Source: Paracyclopina nana
Taxonomy: Eukaryota; Arthropoda; Copepoda; Cyclopoida; Cyclopettidae
Direction: 5' to 3'
Assembly: GCA_019096065.1 (NCBI GenBank)
Contig: JAGUCH010000003.1
Coordinates: 11,160,001-11,224,000 of the forward strand
Length of the DNA: 64,000 nt
The notes under the pieces are model-generated. The model searched no databases. It was given only the letters and a program-made list of their open reading frames with translations, and was not told the origin of the DNA. This document shows, piece after piece, positions 12,177-27,100 of this stretch; within the stretch, counting starts at the first letter, position 1, and the number at the start of each line of letters is the position of its first letter. The position numbers and the translations under genes were made by a program.

Positions 12177-15100
12177 TCTCCAGCTGAATGACGGCCGCAG
12201 CAACAAGACTCGCAACGGCTCATCTGGCGGCGGCGGAGGCCAGCCCGGCAGTGACAGACTCACCCAGCCTCGAATGAGCCTCCTTGGAAAGCCCATCAAT
12301 TACAAGCAGAATAGGCGAGATGTCAAGTATCGCAAGCTGCAAGCCAAGTTGTACAACTTTCTGGAAAGGCCGACGGGGAGGACAGCCGCAATTTATCATG
12401 CCCTCGTGTAAGAAATCGTGATTAGCATAATTCGTTTTTTACCGCCAAAACGTCGTATTGCCAATTCGTAGATTTTGCGTGGTGTTCCTTTGCCTGGGGC
12501 TGAGCGTTTTTTCCACAATCGAAGGCCATGAATATGAGGTGGAGGCCGAGGCCGCGCTGTTCAATTTGGAAATTCTCATCGTCGTGTGGTTCGGTATAGA
12601 ATTCATGATCAGGTATATGGTTGTCAATTTCCAATCAGGATATGCTAAAAAATGTCCTGTTTTCAGGCTGTGGTCTTCGGGATGTCGATCCAGATATCAA
12701 GGCTGCTTGGGCCGGCTCCGTTTCATGCGCAGCCCTTTTTGCATCATAGGTTCGGCTGATTTTCCCTCTGGGGAAAGAAAGAAATGATTGATTGCAATAA
12801 TAATGCTCTCTTCTTCCCTCCACAACAGATGTGATAACTGTGATTGCTTCAATAATCGTCCTCAGCGGACCAAACAGCCAAATGGTGGCTGCGTCAGCCC
12901 TCAGAGGCCTCAGATTCTTCCAAATATTGCGGATGGTCCGGATGGACCGACGGGGTGGCACCTGGAAGCTCTTGGGCTCGGTCGTCTATGCTCACCGTCA
13001 AGTAGAAATGAAATATTTATATCAATTTATATCATATCTTGGCTGCGTTTCCAGGAACTCATCACTACAATTTATATCGGCTTTCTGGGCCTCGTCTTCT
13101 CCTCGTTTGTCATCTACCTTGTCGAAAAGGACCACAATGACGCATTCAAGAGCTTTGCTGATGCTCTTTGGTGGGGGGTGGTAAGTTTGTAAAAACTTGT
13201 GACAAGCAACTTGAGCAATTGCTACTATGTCCTGTTCATGTACGCCCCAAACTCATTGGGAAAATGCATGAAAAACACCTTAGGGAGAGGAGACAAAATG
13301 TCTTAAGACAAGCGTGCTAGCTTTTACAAAAAAATCAGATCGACTTTAAGCCAACTTGAAAGCAAACAAATCTAATTTTGGCTACTAAGCGGTCCGCATT
13401 TTAGTCATTTTGAGCAAAATCAATAGGTAAATTTCATCTTTTATCAAAGAAACGTTCAGAAAGCTGGTTTGTCTTGAAAAATGCTGAAAAACCAGCAACG
13501 AAATAGCAAAAATTGCCATTAAAAACGCTGCTCGGCCCCAAGCTGAACTCGTAGAGTGGCAGTCAGCAACAGATTCACTTTTCCTTATGACAATTTTTTC
13601 CATTCCTTAAGGCATTCTTAGTACATGAACAAAGGCATTAGCCCATTCTCATATTTTTGTAGCTAGGCTCCTATAATGTTAAATATATGGATAAGCAAGG
13701 CTCTTTGGAGGCGCATATCGCATCAACTACTGAGCAGATCGGCACCAAACTTAGCAGGATTCGTCAGTAGACCCTCACAATTGTTCATGCCAAAATTCAT
13801 CCGAATTGAAGGTCGATTAGTGGAGGCCATTTTTTCCGATGCAGAAAAGGTCGTTCTCATATTGCTGGTAACAGCTAAGCTAAGGTAAAAATAGCTAAAC
13901 AAACGCTCAACATTTCAAGCAAAGCAGCTGCATCGTCGAAATGTTGAGCAAAATAACTGGTCTGCGTTGGCTAATTTCGCTCAACATTCACAAAAAGCAG
14001 CTGCTTTGCTTTAAATGTTGAGCGTTTGTTTAGCTATTTCTGGCAATATGAGAAAAGAGTTAAGCAAAGCTGCCTGGCTTCACATTTTAAGCGACCTCCA
14101 GTTCGTGGCCTCAGTACCATATTTGGGAGCACAGTCGTAGATAGATGAATCCTACCAAGTTTGTTTCCAATCGGCTCAGCAATTGCTGAGGTATTCGCTT
14201 GCAAATGCCGGCTGAGCTAACGTGACGTCATCAGCGCGTGAGCGAAGTTAGCCAGTTAGAGCTACAAGAAGTGAACTAAAATAAGTGGTCAAAAAGAGCC
14301 AACTTTCTCTTATGATAAAGCTACTTTTTCAGCAATTGCCATTCAAGTAGCACTTTTAATTGGTGCTTTACTTGCCCAAAAGCAAGCCCAAAGGCCAGCC
14401 TAACTTTCTAAAAAAAATCGAATTGCTAGCAAAATAAGGCTCTAAATATGGTACAATGGTAATATAGGCTTAGTCTCTTCTGGAGATTTCATAGTGACCA
14501 AGCCACGGTCATTATCGTTTCTTATGTACTGAGTAGGTTGCGATGGAACTACATAAGAAATGATAATGACCGTGGCTGGGTCACTATGAAATCTCCAGAA
14601 GAGACTAAGCCATAATTTGGTGTTTTTACTCCAGGACACCAGCTTAGATAGCAAAAATCCCACCTTTCAGAAAATAATTAAGAGAAAAAGCTAAAAAACA
14701 GTTTTGGGATGCCCAACGTAAGAAGTGATCGGGCATCCAAAATGTTCTCTTTGTTGCCGGTAGGATAGAATGTTTACTGTTTCCTATAGAGTCAAAAAAG
14801 CAAGTGTGTGTAGCAGTTCTCATATGTAGGAAGATGGCCATTATTAGCATAAATCGAATATGCTCGCTACATTGTTCAAGAGCAATGCTTCAAATACTAA
14901 TAAGATCTCTCCTCGAGATCTACATATATGGCAATATTTGCTGCTGCTGTCACTGCTAGGTGTTGCTTTCCAAAAGGCTTAACGATCTTTATTTTCTCAT
15001 GCAGATAACCTTGTGCACAGTGGGGTATGGAGATGCAGTTCCAAAGTCGTGGAAGGGAAAGCTCATCGCGTCGTGCTGTGCTCTTCTGGGCATCTCCTTT

Positions 15101-18100
15101 TTTGCCCTGCCTGCCGTAATTAACCATGGACATTATTATAAGCACTTGAAGAAAACAAAACAGTTTTTTCCTTGCTTAGGGCATCCTTGGCTCGGGGTTT
15201 GCGCTGAAGGTGCAGCAGCAGCAGCGTCAAAAGCATATGATTCGTCGCAGAGTTCCTGCTGCCACTTTGATTCAGTGCTTGTGGCGTTGCTACGCTGCTG
15301 ACGAGAACTCGTGCTCAGAAGCAACTTGGAAGATCCACATGATACCTCAAAGATCACCGCCACCGTAAGTTCCATCTCTCTTACATACGCAACTTTCATT
15401 CAGTCGGCTTGAGAGAGGAAAAAATGCCTTTTTTTGTCACTGCTCCATGCCTTTCATGCCTTTCGTGAGTTTCATCTTTTCTTTGTTCTTTCTAGGGAGA
15501 AAATAAAAAATAGGTAATGATTTGCACGCTTTGTCCATACTACATTAAAAGCTCACCAATTCAGTTGAACTTGCTGCTACTCGACCAGCTCATTTTTCTC
15601 ATAAATTCAATTATGCTCTTTTTAAATACGTATTACGTAAAGACAATGTGCTTTTTAGTAGTGTAACTCAAATTGGGCATTTTACTACTTTGATCAGAAA
15701 TTATGCATAATTTTGGTCACCACCATCATACTACTATTTTAAATATGTATAGAGGACTTAGCTGAACATTATGATATATGAGACTGTGCATGATTATTGA
15801 TGGGCTAGAGATTTATATAGAATATTTTAGCTGATAATGTACGACATGACAGCTCGAACCTCGCATGCTTTTTGTCGTTCAAGCTCTTCATATTAGTCTG
15901 ACAACTTTACTCTGTCCAAGCGTTTGGCAAAGCATACTTGAATTCATATATTGACTATTTTTCCTTAATTCACTAACTCTGCTTTCGCTTTTCTTTCCTC
16001 TTTTTTGTCACCTCTTCTCTGCTCCAATCCTCTGAAACCTGTTGGATGATAATTTTTGCCGACTTCATCGTACGTATCCTTTTTTTCTGCTGCTGCTGCT
16101 GTTTCTCTCAAAACTAAAAACTCGCAAAAAAAATCTCCCCTGTCGATGTGCACAATCAGCGTTAGCAACCTACCCATAGGTTCGACCGTAAGAAAACTAA
16201 GTATTTCACTCATGGACAAGATTGCACTGCCCATTTCAAGTCCTCAAGATCCGTAAGTGGCCTTTCCCCCTGCTCATTGCCTGGCCTAGCATATAATTCA
16301 AGAGTGCAGTTCAATTTTGTGCTACGCCCATGTTTACATACTCACGCCCTCATAGTTGACGTTTATCCTACATTTATAATAGCCACCCCAGTGCACTTGT
16401 GTAAAGCCCTCAAACAAACTTCCAAAAGCATGGAAGCAATCCTCCATGAACCGAGAGGGTTAACTGAAGGAAAGCTTCCTCTATAAGGCAAAGGCGTAAA
16501 GCTGCTAGATTCGCAGCGCCATCTACCACGGCAGCTTGAGCAAGTACACTTGACATGACAGCGCTACATAGACTATCGAAAGTTGGCAATTGTTTGGCTT
16601 TTTGAGCACTCCTGCCGAAAACTTGATTAATATGACAGAAAGTATTTATAAAATGACACCCTTTCAAGCCAAATAACCATATGAAAGTCACGCAAATTTC
16701 CAAGCTTTTCGTATTGTTGAAACAAAATTTTTCTGGCCTGGCTCCGCTGATCAGCCAATCAAATTGCCGCTTGTGATCACGTGACAAGTTGGGCGCTACG
16801 CAGTTTTTCCAAAAACACTTGCTCAAAAAGCGCCATCTACCGAAAAAGTTTGTCCCTCCACTGACCTATGATGATGCACACTTAGTAAAAAATACGATAT
16901 TTTTTTCGCATGACTAACTTTTGAGTGTGTGTGTGTTTAACATGACTCCATCTAAGATGAAATGGCTATCTTTTCTTTTTGTTGATGTGAAAGCTGAGAA
17001 GATTCTGTTTCTGCTGTTGCGACGAGACTTTCCTATGCTGCTCTTGTCTGATTGCTGTTACGTAACTATCAAGCTCCCGTTTCAAAACGGCAGCTTGTTC
17101 TTCTTCTCCATCGCAAAAGCCAATCAAAGGACGGATTCATGCATTGCGAAAAACTGGAGTTGCAGAGCAAGCTGGCTGAACATCAAAAGGTGGAAAAAAG
17201 GGAAAGTCTGAGTCGACGAAATAAAATATGCATTTGCTTACAGCACAATTACGTACTTCGTCATTGCATTTTAAACGAGGCTGGCTATCCCAATTAACTA
17301 AATTGTGTACCAACCTCGAATGTCACTTTTTAATTTATTCACCACAAAAAGTGAATTTTTGCTCCCCAGCATTGAGACTTGGCAATTTTGCAATTGCCAG
17401 CCTCGATACACAATTGCGGCTGAAATGGAGTGTATTAAATTGTCGTTTTTGTTTGCAGCTTCAAAAACAACGCGTCTTTCGTCACTCGATTCAACACACT
17501 CAGGCGAGGCCGGTCAACTCACAGCCCAGCCATGTCAAAATTGCACGCCACAGCTGCGGCCTCTCAAGACAACCTCAATTCGGGGAACAATTCGGGCAGC
17601 AATCCTGGTGGTGGCCCTGACCAGTGTGCTTTGTCAAGAGAGGCCTCCATCAAGAAAGGCAGCGACGGTGAGTTTACCTCAATGATCTTGCTATTATTTG
17701 CTTTGCCATTTTTGCTTCGCAAAGTCGTCGCAGCAAGGATACTATATGTGTTCTCGTATGAAATCCTACCATACAACATGCATTTTTGACGAGATTTTTC
17801 CAAAATACGAGCAGTACGTCATATACTATATATAGCTGACCATCAGTTTTATTTAGTTTCTACAAAAAAAGAGCTGCGTGCATGCGTAAGGTTACTAGAG
17901 AAGAGGCCAAAAAATACGACTGCAGTTTGTGCTTGATTAGTTTCGATTTTGAAAAGTATTAGGGCGATCCCATGTTCGAATTCTTAGTCAAGTTACCTTG
18001 CTTAAACACTGGTAACCTTACTTGATTAGTCAAGTTCAGCTCATTCTAGCTGAGTCCTGTTGGTTTTAGCAAAGTTAAGTTGGCTGCTATGCTGACGCGC

Positions 18101-21100
18101 CGACACATTTGATATCAGCAAATAATGAGCTAACTTAGTTTTTCTCAATCGAGCAAGCTTCACTTGTTTCGCGTCTGAGAACACTTTTTGTAGCGAAGCT
18201 CAGTTCGTCAACCTGACTTAACTTAGCGAGCAATCTATACTTCTACATAAAGTTAAGCAAATTTAGGATCTACCTACATGAATATCTGAGAACGGAACTG
18301 AACCAAGCTTAATTTTTTTCCTAACTTAACTTGACTAACTTGTCAATATGGGAGCGCCCTTTATGTAAGACGATTAGAAAAACTGATTGCTGTGTGTGTA
18401 GTCTTTGTGTCCCGAGGAGCCTCTTTGGCACCCTCGCATGCGGCCTCACGGACAGCCTCGCCAGTTATGTCTGCAGCCTCCGCCGACGACCCCTCCCTTC
18501 CGTTGGTCTTGTGCAGCCTTTTGCAGCGGGAATTTTCTGGGCCGAGGTCACCAGGCCGGTCAGGCCATCACTATTCTGGGCATGCCTCGAGCAGACGGGG
18601 CAGACGTGGCGAAGACCAAGAAGAAGATTTTGTCGGTCAGTCTCTATATAAAATGCAAAAAGCATCCTCTTTCTCTGATGACCTCTCGTTTTCCTCGCTG
18701 GTCACAAATCACCATCAGTTTTGCTCTCATTAAAGCACTTTTGGCCAAAAAAGTATCTACCCTCTGCTATCAAAGTGTGAAATTGAGTTTCCATTCGATG
18801 TTCTCCACTTTTCTCACAGAATACCTTTTATACATTATAGTTGGTACAGCGTTTTTCATTTGCTATGAGAAAGGCTGAATTTGTAAGTGTTTTATAGCAA
18901 CAGTTGATGATGATGCGGTTTTATCTTCATCATCATCATCATCATCCAACTTTTTCCCACCACTCCCAGATACGTTTTTTCACTTTTTGCTCTAGCTATA
19001 TGCTTAGTTGTCAATGTGGTTTGGTAATCATTCGAGTTCCACCTGGATTTTTGAAGCACTTTCTCTATTTGGACAAGGGTTATATATTAAATGTACCCGT
19101 ACTCATAAAAGTTTGAGCCTTGAACTCTCACTCAAAAATGCCTGGATTCCATCCCCGCTGCCGCAGTGTGTTTTTGGCTGTTCAACACCGGATTAACCTG
19201 TTGCGTTTTGGCACGCAGCACCAACGAGGAGCTTTCACTTAGCTGTTATGCAACAACTACTTTCACCTCGCACAGGACTCGTCCAATTTGAACCTCAAAA
19301 TTTGATACCGTGCAATTTAGATTATTACTCATACCAAAGTGTTTCCATTTATACTGAGTTATTATGTAACGTGTTGGTAACGAGGAATGTTTGTGATTCC
19401 AGATGAAGAGGAGCAATTGCAACCAATTACTTTAACGAGGCAGCATAAAGGAGCCATTCGAGCCATCAGAAAGGTAAGAGCCTATTTTCACTACACACAT
19501 AGACCATTAATTGATTCCACCGCGTGAGAAAAATTAAAAACCTCGCGAAATTGATGCAGATAAAGTACATGCTGGCTCGGCGAAAATTCAAAGAGGCTTT
19601 CAGGCCGTATGACGTGAAGGATGTTTTAGAGCAATATAGTGCAGGTCATGTTGATCTCATCACCAAGGTGAAAGCTATACAAATAAGGTGAAGCATTGCA
19701 GTCAAAGCTGATGTTCTTTTAACATTTTCCATGCTGGCGTACATAGTAGCTAACATACTAGTGAGAACGTGTGTGCTTGACTAACATGCCTACTTCAAAG
19801 CAATTACAAAAGCCATGGGCCTTAACAAGTTTAAAATTGGCTGGCCTTTAACTTCTTCATATGAAGGCCGATAGGGTGATCCCATACTTGAATTTTTAGT
19901 CCAGTTACCTAGCTGAAAAAATAGTTGCCTTACTTGATTAGTCAAGTTCCGCTCGTTCTAGCTGAGTTCAGTTGGTTTTGTCAAAGTTAAGTTGGCTATT
20001 ATGCTGACGCGACAACACATTTGATATCAGCAAATGATGAGTTAACTTAGCTTTCTCAATCGAGCAAGCTTCACTTGTTTCGCGTCTGAGAACACTTTTT
20101 GTAGCGAAGCTCAGTTCGTCAACCTGACTTAACTTGGCAATTAATCTGCTAACACATAAAGTTAAGCGAAGCTAGGATCTTCCTACATAAATATCCGAGA
20201 ACGGAACTGAACCAAGCTTAGCTTTTTTCCTAACTTAACTTGACTAACCAGTCAATATGGGAACGCCCTATTTATGGCTTATAAAGAATTGAGCGTGATG
20301 AACTAAACAGCATGTTATATGAATATTTTTTAGTTGCTAATGCTGCGAGCTCGCCATAAGTTCAAAGATGCTCTAAAGCCATACGACGTCAAAGACGTCA
20401 TTGAGCAGTATTCCTCTGGACACTCTGACCTCATCCAGAGAGTTAGAGGACTTCAAGGAAGGTCTGTGCAAAATCACACTCCAAACAACTACTCACTACT
20501 ACAAACAATTTGCAGAGTGTTTTTCCCGTACTCTTTGGTCAACTCCCCACTAACCAAAATATTCGTAGTTAATCCCCGCTAACTCCAGTTGGAAATTCAA
20601 TCGTGTCCAAATTGGTTAATTTTGACATACATCAATTCGTCTATGTCCATAGAGTACTCACATGTTATTTTTTTTGCTCTATCATAATTAGTCTTTAAGA
20701 TATTGAAATTTAAAATATTCAAATTGGCGACAAATTGGCGTACTCGAAGTCTTAAAAAAATTTTACTTAATCTTTAATTTTTTAATTGTTATGAACTTTT
20801 CAGCTAATAATTCTGTCATTCATCATAATTTTTTTTTTAAAAACCTAAAAATCAATGTTACTATTTTTGGTATATTTAGTCGCAATAAATGCAATTAAAT
20901 TGCGATAAAATTGGCATTATTTTTTGTCACTATCAATATGCATCCATTTTACTTGAAATTGTTTAAAAGAAATGTATATTAACGCCAATTAGTTTACATT
21001 TTTAATTGTGAATTTTTTATCATTTCAATAACTTATTATTTTTACGTTTTTGTCAATTTTATCCCCACTAAATCCCTATTCTTTGGATTTCATAGACTCC

Positions 21101-24100
21101 TATTTTTTTAGGACTGTCCTATTTGTCTGACTAAAAAAATATTCCGGTTTATTTCACAATTCTCCCAATTTCGTAGGCACCTATTTTATCTGGACTTTGC
21201 CGCTTTTGCCAATAGCAAATCTGTCCCAACTCAATCGCCGCCATTTACTATTAGTGCCATTGCCCAATAGTCAATTGGCCAGATTGTCAAGTATAAAAAA
21301 ACTGTACACTTTTTCCCAGCTAACTCCCCGTACTCCCAATTTCGTAGGCACCTATTTTATCTGGACTTTGCCGCTTTTGCCAATAGCAAATCTGTCCCAA
21401 CTCAATCGCCACCATTTACTATTAGTGCCATTGCCCAACAGTCAATTGGCCAGATTGTCAAGTATAAAAAAACTGTACACTTTTTCCCAGCTAACTCCCC
21501 GTACTCCCAATTTCGTAGGCACCTATTTTATCTGGACTTTGCCACTTTTGCCAATAGCAAATCTGTCCCAACTCAATCGCCACCATTTACTATTAGTGCC
21601 ATTGCCCAACAGTCAATTGGCCAGATTGTCAAGTATAAAAAAACTGTACACTTTTTCCCAGCTAACTCCCCGTTCTCCCAATTTCGTAGGCACCTATTTT
21701 ATCTGGACTTTGCCGCTTTTGCCAATAGCAAATCTGTCCCAACTCAATCGCCACCATTTACTATTAGTGCCATTGCCCAACAGTCAATTGGCCAGATTGT
21801 CAAGTATAAAAAAACTGTACACTTTTTCCCAGCTAACTCCCCGTACTCCCAATTTCGTAGGCACCTATTTTATCTGGACTTTGCCGCTTTTGCCAATAGC
21901 AAATCTGTCCCAACTCAATCGCCACCATTTACTATTAGTGCCATTGCCCAACAGTCAATTGGCCAGATTGTCAAGTATAAAAAAACTGTACACTTTTTCC
22001 CAGCTAACTCCCCGTTCTCCCAATTTCGTAGGCACCTATTTTATCTGGACTTTGCCACTTTTGCCAATAGCAAATCTGTCCCAACTCAATCGCCACCATT
22101 TACTATTAGTGCCATTGCCCAACAGTCAATTGGCCAGATTGTCAAGTATAAAAAAACTGTACACTTTTTCCCAGCTAACTCCCCGTACTCCCAATTTCGT
22201 AGGCACCTATTTTATCTGGACTTTGCCACTTTTGCCAATAGCAAATCTGTCCCAACTCAATCGCCACCATTTACTATTAGTGCCATTGCCCAACAGTCAA
22301 TTGGCCAGATTGTCAAGTATAAAAAAACTGTACACTTTTTCCCAGCTAACTCCCCGTTCTCCCAATTTCGTAGGCACCTATTTTATCTGGACTTTGCCAC
22401 TTTTGCCAATAGCAAATCTGTCCCAACTCAATCGCCACCATTTACTATTAGTGCCATTGCCCAACAGTCAATTGGCCAGATTGTCAAGTATAAAAAAACT
22501 GTACACTTTTTCCCAGCTAACTCCCCGTACTCCCAATTTCGTAGGCACCTATTTTATCTGGACTTTGCCACTTTTGCCAATAGCAAATCTGTCCCAATTC
22601 AATCGCCACCATTTACTATTAGTGCCATTGCCCAATAGCCAATTGGCCAGAATGAAATTAGTGTAGCAGTTTCTTTTTGCTTACGCGTCAAGATTTGAAC
22701 TTGTTTCCAATATTTGTTGAAATGCTTACGTTTCAAAATTGAAACTTGTTTCCAATATTTGTGTATAACTTGTTATAGACAATACCTAACCTCAATTGGC
22801 CCATTCTTATGTGAACACAGTAAGAGTGTGGTCATTTGAACAAAATGGATCCAAATGATCGTAATAACGCATTTATGCTTTTTGCCGAAAATGTGCAGTT
22901 ACGAATTGCGCAGCATTTAGCTAACCGACGTTTAAGGTATGTAAATTGTCAAAATTTGAATTCAAATTGATTTTAAATACTTTTTTTAATTATAGGGCTG
23001 CACAATTAAAGAATGAAGAAGTCAAAAGAAATATTCAATCTGTCAATTCTGAAATTGAAGCTTTGAATAACAGAGGAGACAATGTTGATTGAGTTTAATT
23101 GAATTGATTTTCATTTCAATTTACGATTCAATAAACAATTTCGTAGCATTATGAAAAGTTACATGCTGGCATCAGCCGCGGTCAATGCTGAAAATCTCCT
23201 TCAGCCGTGGGCTTCTTTGCTGCAGCATCTCATATGCAGTCAACAGGAGGTCTGATGGCAGCAGTCATTAGTGGCATCAGCCGCGGTCAATGCTGAAAAT
23301 TTCCTTCAACCGTGGGCTTCTTTGCTGCAGCGATCATCAGCGGCTTCAACCGGTCAATGCTGAAAATTTCCTTCAACCGTCTGATGGAGGTCTGATGGCA
23401 GCAGTCATTAGTGGCATCAGCCGCGGTCAATGCTGAAAATTTCCTTCAACCGTTGGCTTCTTTGTGGCAGCGATCATCAGCGGCTTCAACCGGTCAATGC
23501 TGAATATCAGCAGCACATCATTTGTTGCCATCTAAATTAAAATTTAATTACAATCAATTTTAAAAAATTGTAACATTTCTGTAACATACCATGCAGGTCA
23601 ATGCTGAATATCTCCTCTTCAACAGGTGACATTGCCTCTGGTCAGGTTAGTTGGCAGCGTTCAACATTGCCATCAGCCGCGGTCAATGCTGAAAATCTCC
23701 TTCAGCCGTGGGCTTCTTTGCTGCAGCGATCATCAGCGGCTTCAACCGGTCAATGCTGAATATCAGCAGCACATCATTTGTTGCCATCTAAATTAAAATT
23801 TAATTACAATCAATTTTAAAAAATTGTAACATTTCTGTGACATACCATGCAGGTCAATTTCGTCGAATGTTAAGCCAAAATTTCCACAAGTGTTCGTACT
23901 CCAGTCCATGATGTAATTCATTCTTCGATCGTTGATTCAAAGTAAAAAGCAATTCAACCAATATTAATTGATTAGAAGTCCGTTGTGATCCGTTGGCTTG
24001 TAATGAAATTGTCATCGTCGAATTGCATCCGCAAAAGCTTCTTGTTCGTGTTGTTGGATTTGACGAAAAGGAGATATTCAGCATTGACCGGCAAGGTTGT

Positions 24101-27100
24101 TGGATTTGACGAAAAAGAGATATTCAGCATTGACCGGCAAGGTTGTAGGTTATGACGAAAAGGAAATTTTCAGCATTGACCGGCAATGTTGTTGGATTCG
24201 ACGAAAAGGAGATATTCAGCATTGACCGGCTGAAGCCGCTGATGATCGCTGTTGACTGCATAGGAGATGCAGCGGCGTGGTGAATCTTCAAGGCCACGAA
24301 TCACAGGCTTCTTTTTAATTGCCAGATCGATGTTCTTACAACAACCAGATGATACGCCAACAGATTTCTCATTTATGTTAGTCCTTGTATTGTGCCACGC
24401 GTAGTTGTTTACTTTGCTGGTTCGGCAAATAACCTCGATCTGTATTCTTTCTGGCTAATAACAACAATTATAAGGCAATTTTATTATTTTCTTTGTTTCA
24501 ATCAATTACTAAAATGAAAAGTACCACTGCATTAACAGTTGATAATAAATTTTATTCGAATTCATTTTCAGGAATTGCAATAACATATTTATTTCTCTTC
24601 ATCACTATCCGTGACATAAACGATGGCTTTCTTCTTTGTTTCATACTTACTACGAACGCTGTTCTGCATTCGATAATAGTTTGTTATTGGCTCATCGTCC
24701 CACTGTCTTTGAGGAGTTTCATCCATCGTTGTCGTTGTTGTTGGAGGAATAAACTTCTTTGCCGGAATGACATATCCAATTTTTGATTCAGCATTGCCAG
24801 CTAGTTTATTTAACCTGTATGTCAGTAACTTTCGCTTTTGTTCTTTATCTTCAACGCGATCAATTTTATGTAAACAAATATGCGTATCTGATTGGACGAA
24901 TACAGTTCAATTTTAGGTACAATCTGAAAAAACAAGTTAATTTTTGGTGAAACAAATAATCCATTTTAAGGCTTAATAGCATTTTTATTTATACAAACAA
25001 GCTCGAGAAGGATATAGAGTACAGTAAATCATTCACCAAAACTCCTTTACATTTAACGGTGTTCTTTTTGACAGACACAAGAGGATCACAAACAATAATT
25101 TTCACAAACTTTCTTAGCATTATTGCGTCATAATTGAGTTCAGGTGTCTCATCATCAATGAATTTTTCCGTCTTAATTTTGTGACACATAAAGCTTTCTC
25201 CATCATCTTCAATAACTTGATAGAATATTAAGTCAGACGCCAAAATAATGGTATCATTTGCATTCTTCTTGGATGATTTACTTGTGACGCGTATTATTCT
25301 TGAACAGTAATGTTTTTGCATAGTTAGAATGTTTGCTTTGTTCATAACTTGCTTACCATATGACTAAAAAAAAAGTTTCAATAAATGTGTGATAATTGTG
25401 ACATAATTGATACCTGGGTATTATTGTGCAGAAATCTTTTTAAGTAACCATAATTGTTTTCGAATCTCTCTGCGGATATGTCGTCGAATTGATGATCCTC
25501 ACGAACAAGGAATACATGGCTGAACGCATGAAGATTGTAGCTGCACTTTCTTTCTCCAAATAGATCTGACCACATCTTATAGAATATGTCCATAATATCC
25601 TCGAGAGGTAGATACGTTTTCTCACGGCAAAAATCTAACATCTGGTTGTCAAGAAGCACAGCTTTACAAAGAAATCCAAAAATTTGAATATTCTTCTTAT
25701 GGGTTTTTGAGATATTGAGCCATTATTTGTAGCAACGTCAACAAATGACTCTGCAAAATGGAAGAAGGCGCAACAGGTAATTGTAACAAATTCTTCTGAC
25801 TTCAAGTGTGCAAATGAACGAATAAGATCTCTGGGCTTCCTTGAATATTCCGATGGCAATTGAATTTTAATCCAAATTTTGTCGAATCTAAAATATTGAC
25901 TCTTAGTTTAATAATAACAAATATGGTTAGATGTATACCTATTTAATATTGAAATTACTCTCTGTGGGAATGCCTTAGCTTTGCCAGATATTCCTAGCAT
26001 CAATTTAATAAGACATTTTGCTTGGCCTAAAAATAAATTGTGCATTGGCTCAACTGGAAAATCTCTAACAATATCGAAATGTGGCAGTCTCAGAAATGGT
26101 GACGATCCATGAATTCCTAATTTAGTATAATCCGTCAATTCTTGCTCTGAATTTTTGATTTTATCAACAATTTTGAGCCATCCAGTGTGAGTTCTTAATT
26201 GATACTTCTTTCGAGTTGGAGGATATGCAATGCAACCTGGTCCCAAACTAACACCAACTGCATAGCAACGTTCGCATGAGCAGTATCCACCATGACCCTT
26301 GAAACATTTTCCTGATGAACGGCATGGTGCGTCAGCAATGGCACAATGGCAAATAAATCCATCCATTAAGCCATCATACAGTATGACATCCATCAGAGTA
26401 TTGAAGTTGACTTTTGAATTTGATCTATAAATTAAATTACAATTAATGTGTTGTTTTAATAATAAAGAGCATACTATACCTGTATTTGTGTAGTCCAATG
26501 TTGTACACCAACTTGCATCCATGAAATCTCACACAAAGTACTGTTGCTTTGTCGATACCTGATTCTGTGACTGGCACACCATCAAAGGACACATCATATC
26601 TCACATTGAAAATACTTCCAATGTCAATTGTGAGTCCATGATTCTTGGCATGGAACACATAAAGTTCAGACATTTTGAATTTTGTCCATTCAGACACGAC
26701 TGTAGTCAATTGAAGGGTACTTTTTGCGAGAAAACTTTGTTTGATTTTCCAAATTAATGTAATCACCGTTTGATTTTTTGACTATTTGATAATCAATTTT
26801 AGGTTGCGGAATTGTTTCATAAAATTTTCGCTTTATAGTAGAAAATGACTTCATTCTTGGATATTTGTGTGATATAGCGGCACATAGGAGATTCCACATA
26901 GCCTTTGCAGAAGTTTCGGACATCATCAATTCAGTATAGGTCATGATAAAGTTGTCAGCAATGTATTCACGTGCATTCTCATCGTGCATGTCATTTGCAG
27001 CTTCAAAAATATCCATAAACTTGTCAACTGAGTAATTTACTTTCAATTTATGCTTTGAGGTGTCTAGAAACATGTATCGACCATCAGCAGTGTAGTGACC

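Noticed and set aside
21197-22666. 489-codon open frame
   Set aside because: It exists only because the 171-bp satellite unit is a multiple of three and lacks stops in that frame; the peptide is a 57-residue unit repeated, with no splice or promoter context.
23854-24084. 76-codon minus-strand ORF
   Set aside because: Half of it lies in the 46-bp tandem repeat and no splice partners or motif were found.
21162-24235. CRISPR array
   Set aside because: The repeats are long tandem satellites without unique spacers, in a eukaryotic genome with introns.
24493-24786. 97-codon plus-strand ORF
   Set aside because: The opposite strand has a better coding frame ending in a charged tail with a poly(A) signal; the plus frame is hydrophobic nonsense typical of a shadow.
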